Positions 1-8,318 of a stretch of 57,563 bases of DNA are shown here, in pieces (within the stretch, counting starts at the first letter, position 1; every line of letters begins with the position of its first letter). The position numbers were made by a program, and so were the translations under genes. The notes beneath the pieces were generated by a model. The model had not been told where the DNA came from and made no database searches. It worked only from the letters and a program-made list of their open reading frames with translations. The DNA is from Pseudoruegeria aquimaris. GTDB taxonomy: Bacteria > Pseudomonadota > Alphaproteobacteria > Rhodobacterales > Rhodobacteraceae. The stretch lies in assembly GCF_900172235.1 (NCBI RefSeq), contig NZ_FWFQ01000023.1:1-57563 (forward strand). Reading direction: 5' to 3'.

Positions 1-192
1 AACGTCCGCGTGGTCAGGACCGTCGACCGAGACCTCTACCGCGAACGCAACAAGGTCGAACGGTTCTTCAATCGTCTCAAACACTTCCGCGGCATCGCAA
101 CGCGATACTTCAAAACCGCAGCAAACTTCCTCGCCGCACTTCACCTCGCTTGCTCAAGGCTCTGGATCAGACATTATGAGTCCACGACCTAG
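1..192 (+). CDS. IS5-like transposase, C-terminal fragment
   Basis: The reading frame is open from the first base of the window and ends at TAG 190-192, so only the last 63 residues are present. They carry the DDE-transposase signature Y-x2-R-x3-E-x6-K in the stretch YRERNKVERFFNRLK, which includes the catalytic Glu, followed by the RGIATRY segment usual in IS5-family enzymes of alphaproteobacteria. The N-terminal part with the two catalytic Asp residues lies outside the window. An identical fragment, inverted, closes the window at 57372-57563. The stop codon falls in CTAG at the IS edge. Family assignment is from the visible motif; the exact IS name is not known to me. Confidence 0.85.
   Translation, partial: NVRVVRTVDRDLYRERNKVERFFNRLKHFRGIATRYFKTAANFLAALHLACSRLWIRHYESTT
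1..192 (+). mobile_element. Right end of an IS5-like insertion sequence
   Basis: The block is identical base for base to the reverse complement of 57372-57563. Identity extends two bases past the CTAG at 189-192 (CTAGGC in both copies) and then stops, which marks the element edge to within a few bases. IS5-family members often duplicate a short YTAR or TA target, so CTAG may be target rather than element. The 163 bases from 193 to 355 hold no gene that I can support. Confidence 0.75.
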
Positions 193-355
193 GCGTGCGA
201 GGCGCGCCCGGGCAAGCCCGGCGCGCGGCGGTTCAGTGCCGGCATGGGGGATGTTTTGGTAGAAATGACGGGACCGTTGGGCTTATATCGCGGCAACGAC
301 AGCCCGGCGCCGCCCCGCGGCCCGATTTCATGCAATATCCCGGAGGCCAGATTTC

Positions 356-1549
356 ATGAGCCCGAAGAAATCCCTCGCCCTTGCCGCGCTCGGCGTCAGT
401 GCGTTCCTGCTTGCCGCCTGCAACGAGGAGGACGCCGCCGCCCCCCAGGCCGCCGCGGCCCCGAAGGTTTCGGTGGCGGCGGCCTACCAGGCCGACATCA
501 CCGAAGAGGCGGTCTTTATCGGCAAGGTCGAGGCCATCGACAGCGTGGACGTGATTGCCCGCGTGCAGGGTTACCTGCGGGACGTGCTGGTGGGAGAGGG
601 CAGCAACATTGCGGCCGGCACGCCGCTCTTCTCCATCGAGAAGGAGGCCTACGAGGCCGCCGTCTCGGCGCGCGAAGCGGATCTGGCCAGCGCCAAGGCC
701 AATCTCGAACTGGCCAACATCGAGCTGGACCGCAAGCAGCAGCTCGTGGCCAAGGGTACCTCGCCCGAAAGCGAACTCGACATCGCCCGCGCCAATGCCG
801 CCGTGGCCGAAGCCCAGATCAAGGCGGCGGAAGCGGCGCTTGAACAGGCGCGGCTCGATCTGAGCTACACCGACGTCAGCGCCCCCTTCGACGGCCGCAT
901 CGGCCGCATCTCCGCCAGCGTCGGCGATCTGGTCGGCCCCAGCAGCGGCCCGCTGGTGACGGTGGTGCGCCAGGCGCCGATGTACGTGAGCTTCTCGCTC
1001 AACGAAAAGCAGCTGGCCGACGTGCTCAAGGCGCTGGACACCCACGCGGGCGGGCTGGCCGATGCCGAGCGCTCGCCCGATGTCTTCGTGGATCTGCCCA
1101 ACGGCGACCGGCTGGAGGAAACCGGCCACATCGCCTTTGCCGACAACCGCATCAATCCGGCCACCGGCTCCATCTCGATCCGGGCCGAGTTCTCCAACGA
1201 AAGCCAGATGCTGGTGGACGGCGCCTTCGTGCATGTCCACATCCAGGCGCTGGAACCCGAGGCCCGGACCCTGGTGCCGCAGGCCGCCGTCCAGCGGGAT
1301 CAGAAGGGCGATTTCGTCCTTCTGGTGAACCAACAGGGCGTGGTGGAGCAGCGTTACATCACGATCAACGGCCAGCATGAGACGGGCTACATCGTCGAGG
1401 AAGGCCTCCAACCGGGCGAAAGCGTGATCGTGGAGGGCCTGCAGCGGGTGCGCGCGGGCGTCGAGGTGGAGGCCGTGCAGGCCGGGGCCGCGCCCGAAGC
1501 CGCGACGGACGCGCCTGCCGATGGCGCTGCCGCCACCGACGAGGGCTGA
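356..1549 (+). CDS. RND efflux periplasmic adaptor, MdtA/AcrA type lipoprotein
   Basis: This 397-residue membrane-fusion protein should link an inner-membrane RND pump to an outer-membrane channel. The N-terminus is a lipoprotein signal with lipobox LLAAC (Cys22). A biotinyl-lipoyl-like half around residues 60-75 is followed by a long helical hairpin rich in Ala, Glu and Lys (about 98-165), a second lipoyl half with the family motif [12 protein letters not shown] near 178, and then the beta-barrel and membrane-proximal domains. The start is set by GGAGG at 342-346. The pump gene begins 4 bases after the stop, so the pair is an operon. No regulator or outer-membrane channel gene is present; the IS lies about 165 bases upstream. 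Confidence 0.9.
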   Translation: MSPKKSLALAALGVSAFLLAACNEEDAAAPQAAAAPKVSVAAAYQADITEEAVFIGKVEAIDSVDVIARVQGYLRDVLVGEGSNIAAGTPLFSIEKEAYEAAVSAREADLASAKANLELANIELDRKQQLVAKGTSPESELDIARANAAVAEAQIKAAEAALEQARLDLSYTDVSAPFDGRIGRISASVGDLVGPSSGPLVTVVRQAPMYVSFSLNEKQLADVLKALDTHAGGLADAERSPDVFVDLPNGDRLEETGHIAFADNRINPATGSISIRAEFSNESQMLVDGAFVHVHIQALEPEARTLVPQAAVQRDQKGDFVLLVNQQGVVEQRYITINGQHETGYIVEEGLQPGESVIVEGLQRVRAGVEVEAVQAGAAPEAATDAPADGAAATDEG

Positions 1550-1553
1550 TCCC

Positions 1554-4500
1554 ATGTTTTCATCGATCTTCATTTCCCGCCCGAAAACGGCGCTGGTGAT
1601 CTCGCTGGTGCTGTCGATCATGGGGTTCATCTCCTACAGCGTGCTGCCGGTGGAGCAGTTCCCCGACATCACGCCGCCGGTGGTGAACGTCTCGGCCAAC
1701 TATTCCGGCGCCGCCGCAGATACCGTGGAGAACGCCGTCGCCGCGCCCATCGAGGCGCAGGTCAACGGCGTGGACGACATGATCTACATGTCGTCGGACA
1801 GCTCCGACAACGGCTCCTATTCGCTCAACGTCACCTTCGAAGTGGGCACCGATGCCGACATCGCCTCGGTGAACGTGCAGAACCGCGTGGCGCAGGCCAT
1901 GGCGAGCCTGCCCGCCGAGGTGACGCAGCGCGGGGTGGTGACGCAGAAATCCTCCACCAGCATGCTGCTCACCGCGGTTCTCGTCTCGCCCAACGGCACC
2001 TATGACGAGGTGTTCCTGTCCAACTACGCCTCCATCAACCTGAAAGACGCGTTGGCGCGGGTGAACGGCGTGGGCAAGGCCGAGGTGATGACCGATTTCG
2101 CCTATGCGATGCGCATCTGGCTGGACCCGGACCGCATGGCCAGCCTCGGCCTTTCCGTCGGCGACGTGATCAACGCCATCCGCGAGCAGAACCTCGAAGT
2201 TTCCGCCGGGCAGATCGGCACGCCGCCGGTGCCGGGGGATCAGCAGTTCCAGTATACGATCAAGGCGCAGGGCCGGCTCGTCTCCGCCAGCGAGTTCGAG
2301 AACATCGTTCTGCGCACCGGCGATGACGGCGCCATCGTGACCATATCCGACGTCGCCCGCGTCGAACTGGGGGCGAGCTACTACAATGCCTCGGGCCGCT
2401 TCTCGGGCAAGCCCGCCACGGTGCTCGCCGTCTACCAGGCGCCGGGCGCGAACGCGCTGGCGGTCTCCGAGGCGGTGCTCGCGGAGCTGGAACGCCTCAG
2501 CCGCGTCTTCCCCGACGACGTGGAATACCAGGTGCCCTTCAACACCACCGACTACGTGGAGCAATCCCTCAACGACGTGGTAACCACGCTGATGATGACC
2601 TTCGCGCTGGTGATGGCGGTGGTGTTCATCTTCCTCGGAAACCTGCGCGCCACGCTTGTCCCCATGCTGGCGATCCCGGTCTCTCTGATCGGGACCTTCG
2701 CCTTCCTGCTGGCCTTCGGCATGTCGCTCAACACGATCTCGCTCTTCGCCCTCGTTTTGGCCATCGGCATCGTGGTGGATGACGCCATCGTGGTGGTGGA
2801 AAACGTGGAGCGGATCATGGCCGAGGAGGGGCTGCCGCCGCCCGAGGCCACGCGCAAGGCCATGGTGCAGATCACCGGGCCGGTGATCGCCACGACGCTG
2901 GTGCTGCTGGCCGTCTTCGTGCCGGTGACCTTCATGCCCGGCATCACCGGGCAGCTCTATTCGCAGTTCGCGATCACCATCTCCGTGGCGGTGCTGATTT
3001 CCTCGATCAACGCGCTGACCCTCTCGCCGGCGATGTGCGCCCTCGTGCTCAAGCCGCGCTCCGGCCCTCCGCGCGGCGTCTTCGCGCTGTTCGAGAAGGT
3101 GATCGGCTCGGTGCGGGGCGGCTACGTGGCCATCGTCAGCCGCTTCGTGCGCGTGGCGCTGTTCAGCCTCGTGGTGCTCGCGGGCATCGTCGTCGCCGCC
3201 GGCGGCATGATGCGCGCCCTTCCCGCCGGCTTCCTGCCGCTGGAAGACAACGGCTACCTCTTCGTGGACATCCAGCTGCCCGACGCCGCCTCTCTGTCGC
3301 GCACGGAAACGGTCTCGGCCCGCGTGACGGAGCAGGTGCTCGAAGTGCCGGGCGTGACGGATACCGTCGTCGTCAACGGCTTCTCGCTGCTCAACGGCGC
3401 CGGCTCCAACGGTGCGCTGATGATCGTGACGCTGGACAACTGGGATCTGCGCCAGACGCCGGATCTGAAGGCCGACGGCATCCTCTCCCGCATCCTCGCC
3501 ATCGCCAACCAGGAGGCCGCGGCCAGCATCGTCGCCTTCAACCCGCCGCCGATTCCCGGCCTCGGGATGAGCGCGGGCGTGGAGATGAAGGTGCAGCAGA
3601 CGGCCGGCGGCACGGCGCAGGATCTCTCCGCCGTGCTGGGCGGCTTCGTCTACGCCATCAACCAGCGCCCGGAACTGGGGCAGGGCTACACCACCTTCCG
3701 CGCCAACGTGCCCCAGGTCTTCGTCGATCTGGATCGCGAGAAGGCCAAGTCGCTGCAGGTGCCCGTCTCCGAAGTCTTCCAGACGATGCAGGCCTACCTC
3801 GGCTCCTACTACGTGAACGACTTCAATCTCTTCGGGCGCGTCTACCGGGTGATGATGCAGGCCGAAGGCAGCTACCGCGACCAGGTGGAGGACATCGGCA
3901 ATCTCTACGTCCGTTCCGCCACGGGGGACATGGTGCCGCTGGGCACGCTGGTGGACGTCGAGAACGTGCTCGGGCCGACGGTGCTGAACCGCTATAACCT
4001 GTTCCGCTCCGCCACCGTCACCGGCGTGCCCGCGCCCGGCATGGCCACGGGCGACGTGATCCGCGCCATGGAGGAAGAAGCCGCGACGGCTCTGCCGCCG
4101 GGTTACAGCTTCGAATGGACGGGCACGGCCCAGCAGCAGCAGGCTAGCGAGGGGCTGGTGCAGGTGATCCTGCTGCTGGCGGTCGTCTTCGGCTACCTGT
4201 TCCTCGTGGCGCAATACGAGAGCTGGTCCATGCCGCTGGCGATTCTGCTCTCGGTGATCGTGGCGCTCTTCGGCGCCGTTCTGGCCGTCTTCGTCACGGG
4301 CGGGGACATCAACCTCTACACCCAGATCGGGATGATTATGCTGATCGGGCTAGGGGCGAAGAACGCCATTCTCATCGTCGAATTCGCCATGGAACTGCGC
4401 GCCTCGGGCAAATCCATCCGCGAAGCGGCCATCACCGCGGCGCACATGCGCTTCCGCGCGGTGATGATGACGGCGCTCTCCTTCCTGCTGGGCGTGGTGC

Positions 4501-4754
4501 CGCTGATGACGGCCTCCGGCGCCGGTGCGGCCAGCCAGAAGGCGATCGGCTACGCGGTCTTCGGCGGGATGCTCATGGCCACCGTCGTGGGCGTCATCCT
4601 GATACCTGTGCTATACGTGGTGATGCAGATCCTGCGGGAACGGCTGAAAGGCACCTATAACGGTGCGGATACGCCGCTCGAACGCCCTGCACCGGAAGAT
4701 ACCCCATCGCCGACGGGGGCTCCGCCGCCGGTGGGCACCCCGCAGGAGAGTTGA
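1554..4754 (+). CDS. RND multidrug efflux permease, HAE1/AcrB type
   Basis: This 1066-residue inner-membrane drug/proton antiporter has the usual AcrB-family length. The N-terminal [19 protein letters not shown] helix opens the protein. Transmembrane helix 4 carries the paired aspartates of the proton relay in [17 protein letters not shown], and helix 10 carries the matching lysine in [15 protein letters not shown], so the pump looks functional. Two large periplasmic loops separate the helix bundles. ATG at 1554 is preferred over an in-frame ATG at 1521 that would overlap the adaptor gene. The C-terminal tail after the last helix is Pro-rich. A hairpin terminator follows. Substrates cannot be inferred from sequence. 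Confidence 0.93.
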   Translation: MFSSIFISRPKTALVISLVLSIMGFISYSVLPVEQFPDITPPVVNVSANYSGAAADTVENAVAAPIEAQVNGVDDMIYMSSDSSDNGSYSLNVTFEVGTDADIASVNVQNRVAQAMASLPAEVTQRGVVTQKSSTSMLLTAVLVSPNGTYDEVFLSNYASINLKDALARVNGVGKAEVMTDFAYAMRIWLDPDRMASLGLSVGDVINAIREQNLEVSAGQIGTPPVPGDQQFQYTIKAQGRLVSASEFENIVLRTGDDGAIVTISDVARVELGASYYNASGRFSGKPATVLAVYQAPGANALAVSEAVLAELERLSRVFPDDVEYQVPFNTTDYVEQSLNDVVTTLMMTFALVMAVVFIFLGNLRATLVPMLAIPVSLIGTFAFLLAFGMSLNTISLFALVLAIGIVVDDAIVVVENVERIMAEEGLPPPEATRKAMVQITGPVIATTLVLLAVFVPVTFMPGITGQLYSQFAITISVAVLISSINALTLSPAMCALVLKPRSGPPRGVFALFEKVIGSVRGGYVAIVSRFVRVALFSLVVLAGIVVAAGGMMRALPAGFLPLEDNGYLFVDIQLPDAASLSRTETVSARVTEQVLEVPGVTDTVVVNGFSLLNGAGSNGALMIVTLDNWDLRQTPDLKADGILSRILAIANQEAAASIVAFNPPPIPGLGMSAGVEMKVQQTAGGTAQDLSAVLGGFVYAINQRPELGQGYTTFRANVPQVFVDLDREKAKSLQVPVSEVFQTMQAYLGSYYVNDFNLFGRVYRVMMQAEGSYRDQVEDIGNLYVRSATGDMVPLGTLVDVENVLGPTVLNRYNLFRSATVTGVPAPGMATGDVIRAMEEEAATALPPGYSFEWTGTAQQQQASEGLVQVILLLAVVFGYLFLVAQYESWSMPLAILLSVIVALFGAVLAVFVTGGDINLYTQIGMIMLIGLGAKNAILIVEFAMELRASGKSIREAAITAAHMRFRAVMMTALSFLLGVVPLMTASGAGAASQKAIGYAVFGGMLMATVVGVILIPVLYVVMQILRERLKGTYNGADTPLERPAPEDTPSPTGAPPPVGTPQES

Positions 4755-4781
4755 TCCTGCGGGCAGTGTGAAACGAGGAAC

Positions 4782-4804
4782 GGGGCGCCCGGATCGGGCG
4801 CCCC
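4782..4804 (+). terminator. Hairpin terminator after the RND operon
   Basis: A perfect 10-bp stem (GGGGCGCCCG with CGGGCGCCCC) encloses a 3-base loop, 27 bases after the pump stop codon. The following bases (TTCGCATTC) are only weakly T-rich. Confidence 0.6.
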
Positions 4805-4862
4805 TTCGCATTCAGGCCCTTTCGAGCAGATCGACGAAGATCACCTAGAGAAGGGACAGACC

Positions 4863-5702
4863 ATGAAACACGTATTCGCCTGCGCCGTCTTCGCAGCGGC
4901 GCTCTCCGGCGTGGCCGCGCTTGCCGAAACGCCTGTCGAGCGCGGCGCCTACCTCGTGCGCGGCATCGCCGGCTGCGGCAACTGCCACACGCCCTTCGGG
5001 CCGGAAGGCCCCGACATGGGCAAGGAACTGGCCGGGCGGCTGGTGGAGCAGAACGAGATGTTCACCGCCATCGCCCCCAACATCACCCCGGCAGGCCGCG
5101 TTGCCGGCTGGAGCGACGCCGAACTGGCCCGCGCCATCCGCGAAGGCATCCGGCCCGACGGCAGCCTCATCGGCCCGCCGATGCCCTACGCCATGTATCG
5201 CGGCCTCGGGGACGAGGATCTCGCCGCCATCGTCGCCTTCCTGCGGACGGTGCCCGCGGTCGAGAACGAGGTCCCGGCCTCCACCTACAACATCCCGCTG
5301 CCCCCGGCCTACGGCCCGCCGGTGGAGAGCGTCACCGCGCCCGCCAAGGGCGAGACCGTGGAATACGGCGCCTATCTTGCCGGCCCCGTCGCCCATTGCA
5401 TGGAGTGCCATACGCCGATGGGGCCGACTGGCCCGATGCTCGACACCGATCTCGGCCGCGGCGGCTTCGAGTTCCACGGCCCCTGGGGCACCTCCGTGGC
5501 CTCCAACATCACCAGCCACGCAGACGGGCTCGCCGGTTACTCGGATGACGAGGTGAAGGCGATGATCGTGAAAGGCCTGCGCCCGGACGGCAGCCCGATG
5601 ATGCCGCCGATGCCCTACGGCTATCTCGCGCAGATGGACGCAACCGATCTCAACGCCATCGTCCTCTACCTGCGCAGCCTCCCGGCGCTGCCCGACGGCT
5701 GA
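4863..5702 (+). CDS. Secreted diheme cytochrome c
   Basis: This 279-residue protein has an N-terminal Sec signal (MKHVFACAVFAAALSGVAALA, probable cleavage after ALA) and two cytochrome c domains in tandem. The heme-binding motifs are CGNCH near residue 38 and CMECH near residue 180. Each half ends with a Met-rich PPMPY segment that probably supplies the axial Met ligand. The layout resembles the cytochrome subunits of periplasmic alcohol and aldehyde dehydrogenases, but no partner dehydrogenase is next to it, so the electron donor is unknown. AAGGGA lies just before the ATG. The gene follows the RND terminator, so it is a separate unit. Confidence 0.85.
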   Translation: MKHVFACAVFAAALSGVAALAETPVERGAYLVRGIAGCGNCHTPFGPEGPDMGKELAGRLVEQNEMFTAIAPNITPAGRVAGWSDAELARAIREGIRPDGSLIGPPMPYAMYRGLGDEDLAAIVAFLRTVPAVENEVPASTYNIPLPPAYGPPVESVTAPAKGETVEYGAYLAGPVAHCMECHTPMGPTGPMLDTDLGRGGFEFHGPWGTSVASNITSHADGLAGYSDDEVKAMIVKGLRPDGSPMMPPMPYGYLAQMDATDLNAIVLYLRSLPALPDG

Positions 5703-5762
5703 ACGCCCTTGCGCCCAGCCGCAGGGTGCCTATCCTCCCGGCCAACCACCGGGAGGACACCC

Positions 5763-6650
5763 ATGCGCATCTTCTTCACCGGCGGCTCCGGCAAGGCCGG
5801 CCGCCATGCCATCGCCCACCTGCTCGCCCAGGGCCACCGCGTCGTCAACGCCGACCGCGTACCGCTGGATCTGCCCGGCGTTGACAACCTGACCGTCGAA
5901 CTCACCGACAGCGGCCAGGTCTTCAACGCGCTCACCTCGCTGGCGGATTTCGACGAGCTGGACGCCCCCGAAGTGCCGCGCTTCGATGCCGTCGTGCATT
6001 TCGCCGCCGTGCCGCGCATCCTGATCCAGCCCGACAACGTCACCTTCGCCGAGAACGCGATTTCCACCTACAACGTGCTGGAAGCCGCCACCAAGCTCCG
6101 CATCCCCAAGGTGATCTTCGCCTCCTCCGAAACGACCTACGGCATCTGCTTCGCGCAGGGCGAGAAAAAGCCCGACTACCTGCCCGTGGATGAAGAGCAT
6201 CCCACAGTGCCCCACGACAGCTACGCCATGTCCAAGGTCGCCAACGAGGCCTGCGCCCGCAGCTTCCAGGCCCGCTCCGGAGCGGATGTCTACGGGCTGC
6301 GCCTCAACAACGTGATCGAGCCCCACGAATACGAAACCATGTTCCCCGCCTTTTTGAAGGATCCCGCCCTGCGGCGGCGCAACATCTTCGCCTACATCGA
6401 TGCCCGCGATCTCGGCCACATGGTGGAGCGCTGCCTTCAGACCGACGGCCTCGGCTACCAGGTCTTCAACGTCGCCAACCCCGATCTCTCGGTGGCGATC
6501 AGCAACGCGGAGGTCCGCGCCCGCTTCTATCAGGGCGTGCCGGTCAAGCGGGAGATGGGCGAAACCGAAACCTTCTACAGCATCGAGAAAGCAAGGCGCC
6601 TGCTCGGCTTCGCCCCGCAACATAGCTGGCGGGACGTGCTCAAGCCCTGA
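5763..6650 (+). CDS. NAD-dependent epimerase/dehydratase family protein
   Basis: This 295-residue short-chain (extended) dehydrogenase has a Rossmann fold. The nucleotide-binding motif GGSGKAG is at residues 6-12, FAAVP corresponds to the conserved FxAA segment, and the catalytic pair is in SYAMSK (YxxxK), preceded by the SSE serine region. ATG 5763 has a good RBS (GGGAGGAC) and replaces a longer frame with no RBS. Close relatives act on sugar nucleotides or uronates, but the substrate cannot be told here. It lies 60 bases after the cytochrome gene and converges on the MYG1 gene across a hairpin repeat. Confidence 0.8.
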   Translation: MRIFFTGGSGKAGRHAIAHLLAQGHRVVNADRVPLDLPGVDNLTVELTDSGQVFNALTSLADFDELDAPEVPRFDAVVHFAAVPRILIQPDNVTFAENAISTYNVLEAATKLRIPKVIFASSETTYGICFAQGEKKPDYLPVDEEHPTVPHDSYAMSKVANEACARSFQARSGADVYGLRLNNVIEPHEYETMFPAFLKDPALRRRNIFAYIDARDLGHMVERCLQTDGLGYQVFNVANPDLSVAISNAEVRARFYQGVPVKREMGETETFYSIEKARRLLGFAPQHSWRDVLKP

Positions 6651-6651
6651 T

Positions 6652-6699
6652 CTTCCTCTCGCCCCAAATACCTCGGGAGCGCGAGGGCAGCGCCCTCGC
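6652..6699 (-). repeat. 48-bp hairpin repeat, copy A
   Basis: This is a perfect copy of 7677-7724. It contains the conserved block CCCCAAATACCTCGGG and a perfect 8-bp hairpin (GCGAGGGC, loop AGC, GCCCTCGC at 6681-6699). It sits between two convergent genes and could serve as a terminator for both. It belongs to the dispersed family also seen at 18338-18401, 18412-18452, 46558-46590 and 53340-53385. Confidence 0.8.
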
Positions 6700-6702
6700 T
6701 CC

Positions 6703-7620
6703 CTAAAGGGCCGCGACCGCCTGCGCCGCCATCTCCAGAATGGCCTCGCGCGAGCGCGCCACGGCGATGAAGCGGGCGTTGTGGCAGAAGACGGCCCCCG
6801 CCACGCCTGTCACCGCCTCAAGCGCTGCGCCGTTGAGCCCGGCCCAGGCCTCCGGCAGATCGGCGCGGCTCTCGAAGGTGTTGCCACCCTTGCGGATCGT
6901 GGTCAGCGCCCAGTCGCCCCCCTCGCGCGGATGCACGACGAAGAGCAGGTGATCGGCACCCGCCGCCTCGATCGCGGCGCGAAACGGCATGCCCATGGGC
7001 AGCTCCAGAATCGGCGACTCCCCGGCGCGCGCGATCGCCTCCGCCACGATGGCCGCCGCGCGCCGCTTGGCCGCCGCCTGCGCCGCGGCCGCTTCCAGGA
7101 AGGGCCGGGCCACCTCGAGCGCGGCCCGGAAAGCCGCATCGTCAGCCCCCTCGGTTCGGGCATCGAAGGGCGGCTTCAGCGTCTCCAGCAGGCTCGGCAG
7201 CGTCAACCCCGCCAGAACCCCGGCCTGAGAGGGTTCGATGGCACCGTTGTCCACGAGGTCCACCGGCAGCACGAATCCCGTGTCCACGGCGGCATGCACG
7301 GTGTCGATCTCTTCCTCGGGCACCGAAAGCGCGCGCAGGTAGTCGCGGCCGAAATGCGCCCAGATCAACCCGAAGGAGCTGTAGGGCTGACCGTCGGGGC
7401 GCAGCGGGTTGGGCCGCTGGTGGTGATCGAAGATCCCCGCCTCCGGATCGTAGGCCCGGCCCACGTCGTAGATGATACGCCCCGCAGCAGGCGTGATCCA
7501 GGCGGCATCCCGGCTGCGCACGAGGTCGGCCTCGGGAAACAGCCGCGTCAGAACCACCGAGGACAGCAGTTCATCCGCGTGGAAACCGCCGGAATGGGTC
7601 ACGAGATGGGTGATGATCAT
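6703..7620 (-). CDS. MYG1 family protein (UPF0160), DHH-like metal-dependent hydrolase
   Basis: This 305-residue protein matches the MYG1/UPF0160 family. The N-terminus has THSGGFHADE, where the family keeps His and Asp for metal binding. DVGRAYDPEAG followed by FDHHQ near residue 70 is the DHH-like motif. Eukaryotic MYG1 is a 3'-5' exoribonuclease; bacterial members are mostly uncharacterised, so an RNA or nucleotide phosphodiesterase role is inference. ATG 7620 is chosen because AAGGAGG precedes it; 24 extra in-frame codons upstream contain that RBS. The gene lies between two perfect 48-bp direct repeats. Confidence 0.82.
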   Translation of the reverse strand: MIITHLVTHSGGFHADELLSSVVLTRLFPEADLVRSRDAAWITPAAGRIIYDVGRAYDPEAGIFDHHQRPNPLRPDGQPYSSFGLIWAHFGRDYLRALSVPEEEIDTVHAAVDTGFVLPVDLVDNGAIEPSQAGVLAGLTLPSLLETLKPPFDARTEGADDAAFRAALEVARPFLEAAAAQAAAKRRAAAIVAEAIARAGESPILELPMGMPFRAAIEAAGADHLLFVVHPREGGDWALTTIRKGGNTFESRADLPEAWAGLNGAALEAVTGVAGAVFCHNARFIAVARSREAILEMAAQAVAAL

Positions 7621-7676
7621 GGCAGGCCTCCTTGCCGGTGGCATCCCTGCGGGCGGATCGGCGAAGGCGCTGGCCC

Positions 7677-7724
7677 CTTCCTCTCGCCCCAAATACCTCG
7701 GGAGCGCGAGGGCAGCGCCCTCGC
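7677..7724 (-). repeat. 48-bp hairpin repeat, copy B
   Basis: Identical to 6652-6699 and in the same orientation, with the hairpin at 7706-7724. It lies between the NDUFS4-like gene and the MYG1 gene, both on the minus strand, where it may terminate the former. Confidence 0.8.
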
Positions 7725-7740
7725 ATGGATCGGGAAGGGC

Positions 7741-8052
7741 TCAGTGCGTCCAAGCGCTGCGGCGGTTGGTGGCGAAATTCTCGCCGTAGCCGCCGGGGCG
7801 GATGTTGGGCTTGCGCTTGTGGGGCGGCTGCACGAGGTAGTCGATGCCGTGGGCCTTGGCGTAGGCTTCCGCCGCCTCGCGGCTCTCGAAGCGCAGCTTC
7901 ACCTGGCCCTGGGTATCGCGCGAGCCGGTCCAGCCCATCAGCGGATCGACCTCGCGCGCGGCGGCCGGGGCGAATTCCAGCACCCAGTCACGGGTCTTGG
8001 CCTGGCCGGATTGCATGGCATTGCGGGACGGCTGGTAGATGCGTGCGCGCAT
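7741..8052 (-). CDS. NDUFS4-like complex I accessory subunit (ETC complex I subunit conserved region)
   Basis: This 103-residue protein belongs to the NDUFS4/18-kDa (AQDQ) accessory family of NADH:ubiquinone oxidoreductase, which alphaproteobacteria share with mitochondria. Visible family features are the opening [20 protein letters not shown], the [17 protein letters not shown] block, [16 protein letters not shown] and the C-terminal [17 protein letters not shown]. It should stabilise the peripheral arm of complex I on the cytoplasmic side. As usual in this clade it is away from the nuo cluster. It diverges from uvrB over a 266-base spacer. Confidence 0.9.
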   Translation of the reverse strand: MRARIYQPSRNAMQSGQAKTRDWVLEFAPAAAREVDPLMGWTGSRDTQGQVKLRFESREAAEAYAKAHGIDYLVQPPHKRKPNIRPGGYGENFATNRRSAWTH

Positions 8053-8180
8053 GGCGAAATCCTCTCGGTTCTGCGCATGGTTATCGGGGATTTGCGCGCG
8101 CCGCGCAAGCGGTGCGTCATCGCGCCCCGGCGCCGCGCGCCGACCCTTCGCGCCCCATGTCCGCCCGCCGCATCAGCGCC

Positions 8181-8215
8181 CTGCTGACACCCTCTTGTCA
8201 GGAGTGTGTCAGCAG
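8181..8215. promoter_or_regulatory. Long palindrome upstream of uvrB, candidate operator
   Basis: A perfect 10-bp inverted repeat (CTGCTGACAC at 8181-8190, GTGTCAGCAG at 8206-8215) is separated by 15 bases. Inside it, TGACA-N6-TGTCA (8185-8200) forms a second, nested palindrome, so three related TGTCA half-sites are stacked. It ends 103 bases before the uvrB ATG and 128 bases from the divergent NDUFS4-like start. It does not match the alphaproteobacterial LexA box (GAAC-N7-GAAC). An operator is the best reading; a hairpin is the alternative. Confidence 0.45.
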
Positions 8216-8318
8216 TGGCTTGAACCTTCCACCAAAGACCGCACATTAGGGCGGCCCCCCCTTCGTCCGCGCCGCAGGCCCGGACAGCCGCAGACCGCCG
8301 CCAACAGGAGCCGCCCGC

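Noticed and set aside
1560-4214. Very long open frame on the minus strand opposite the RND pump (884 codons)
   Set aside because: It mirrors the real gene in a GC-rich genome, is full of His/Arg/Gly runs, and has no domain or RBS.
8216-8240. LexA (SOS) box at uvrB
   Set aside because: A GAAC occurs at 8222 but no second GAAC follows at the N7 spacing needed by the alphaproteobacterial LexA site.
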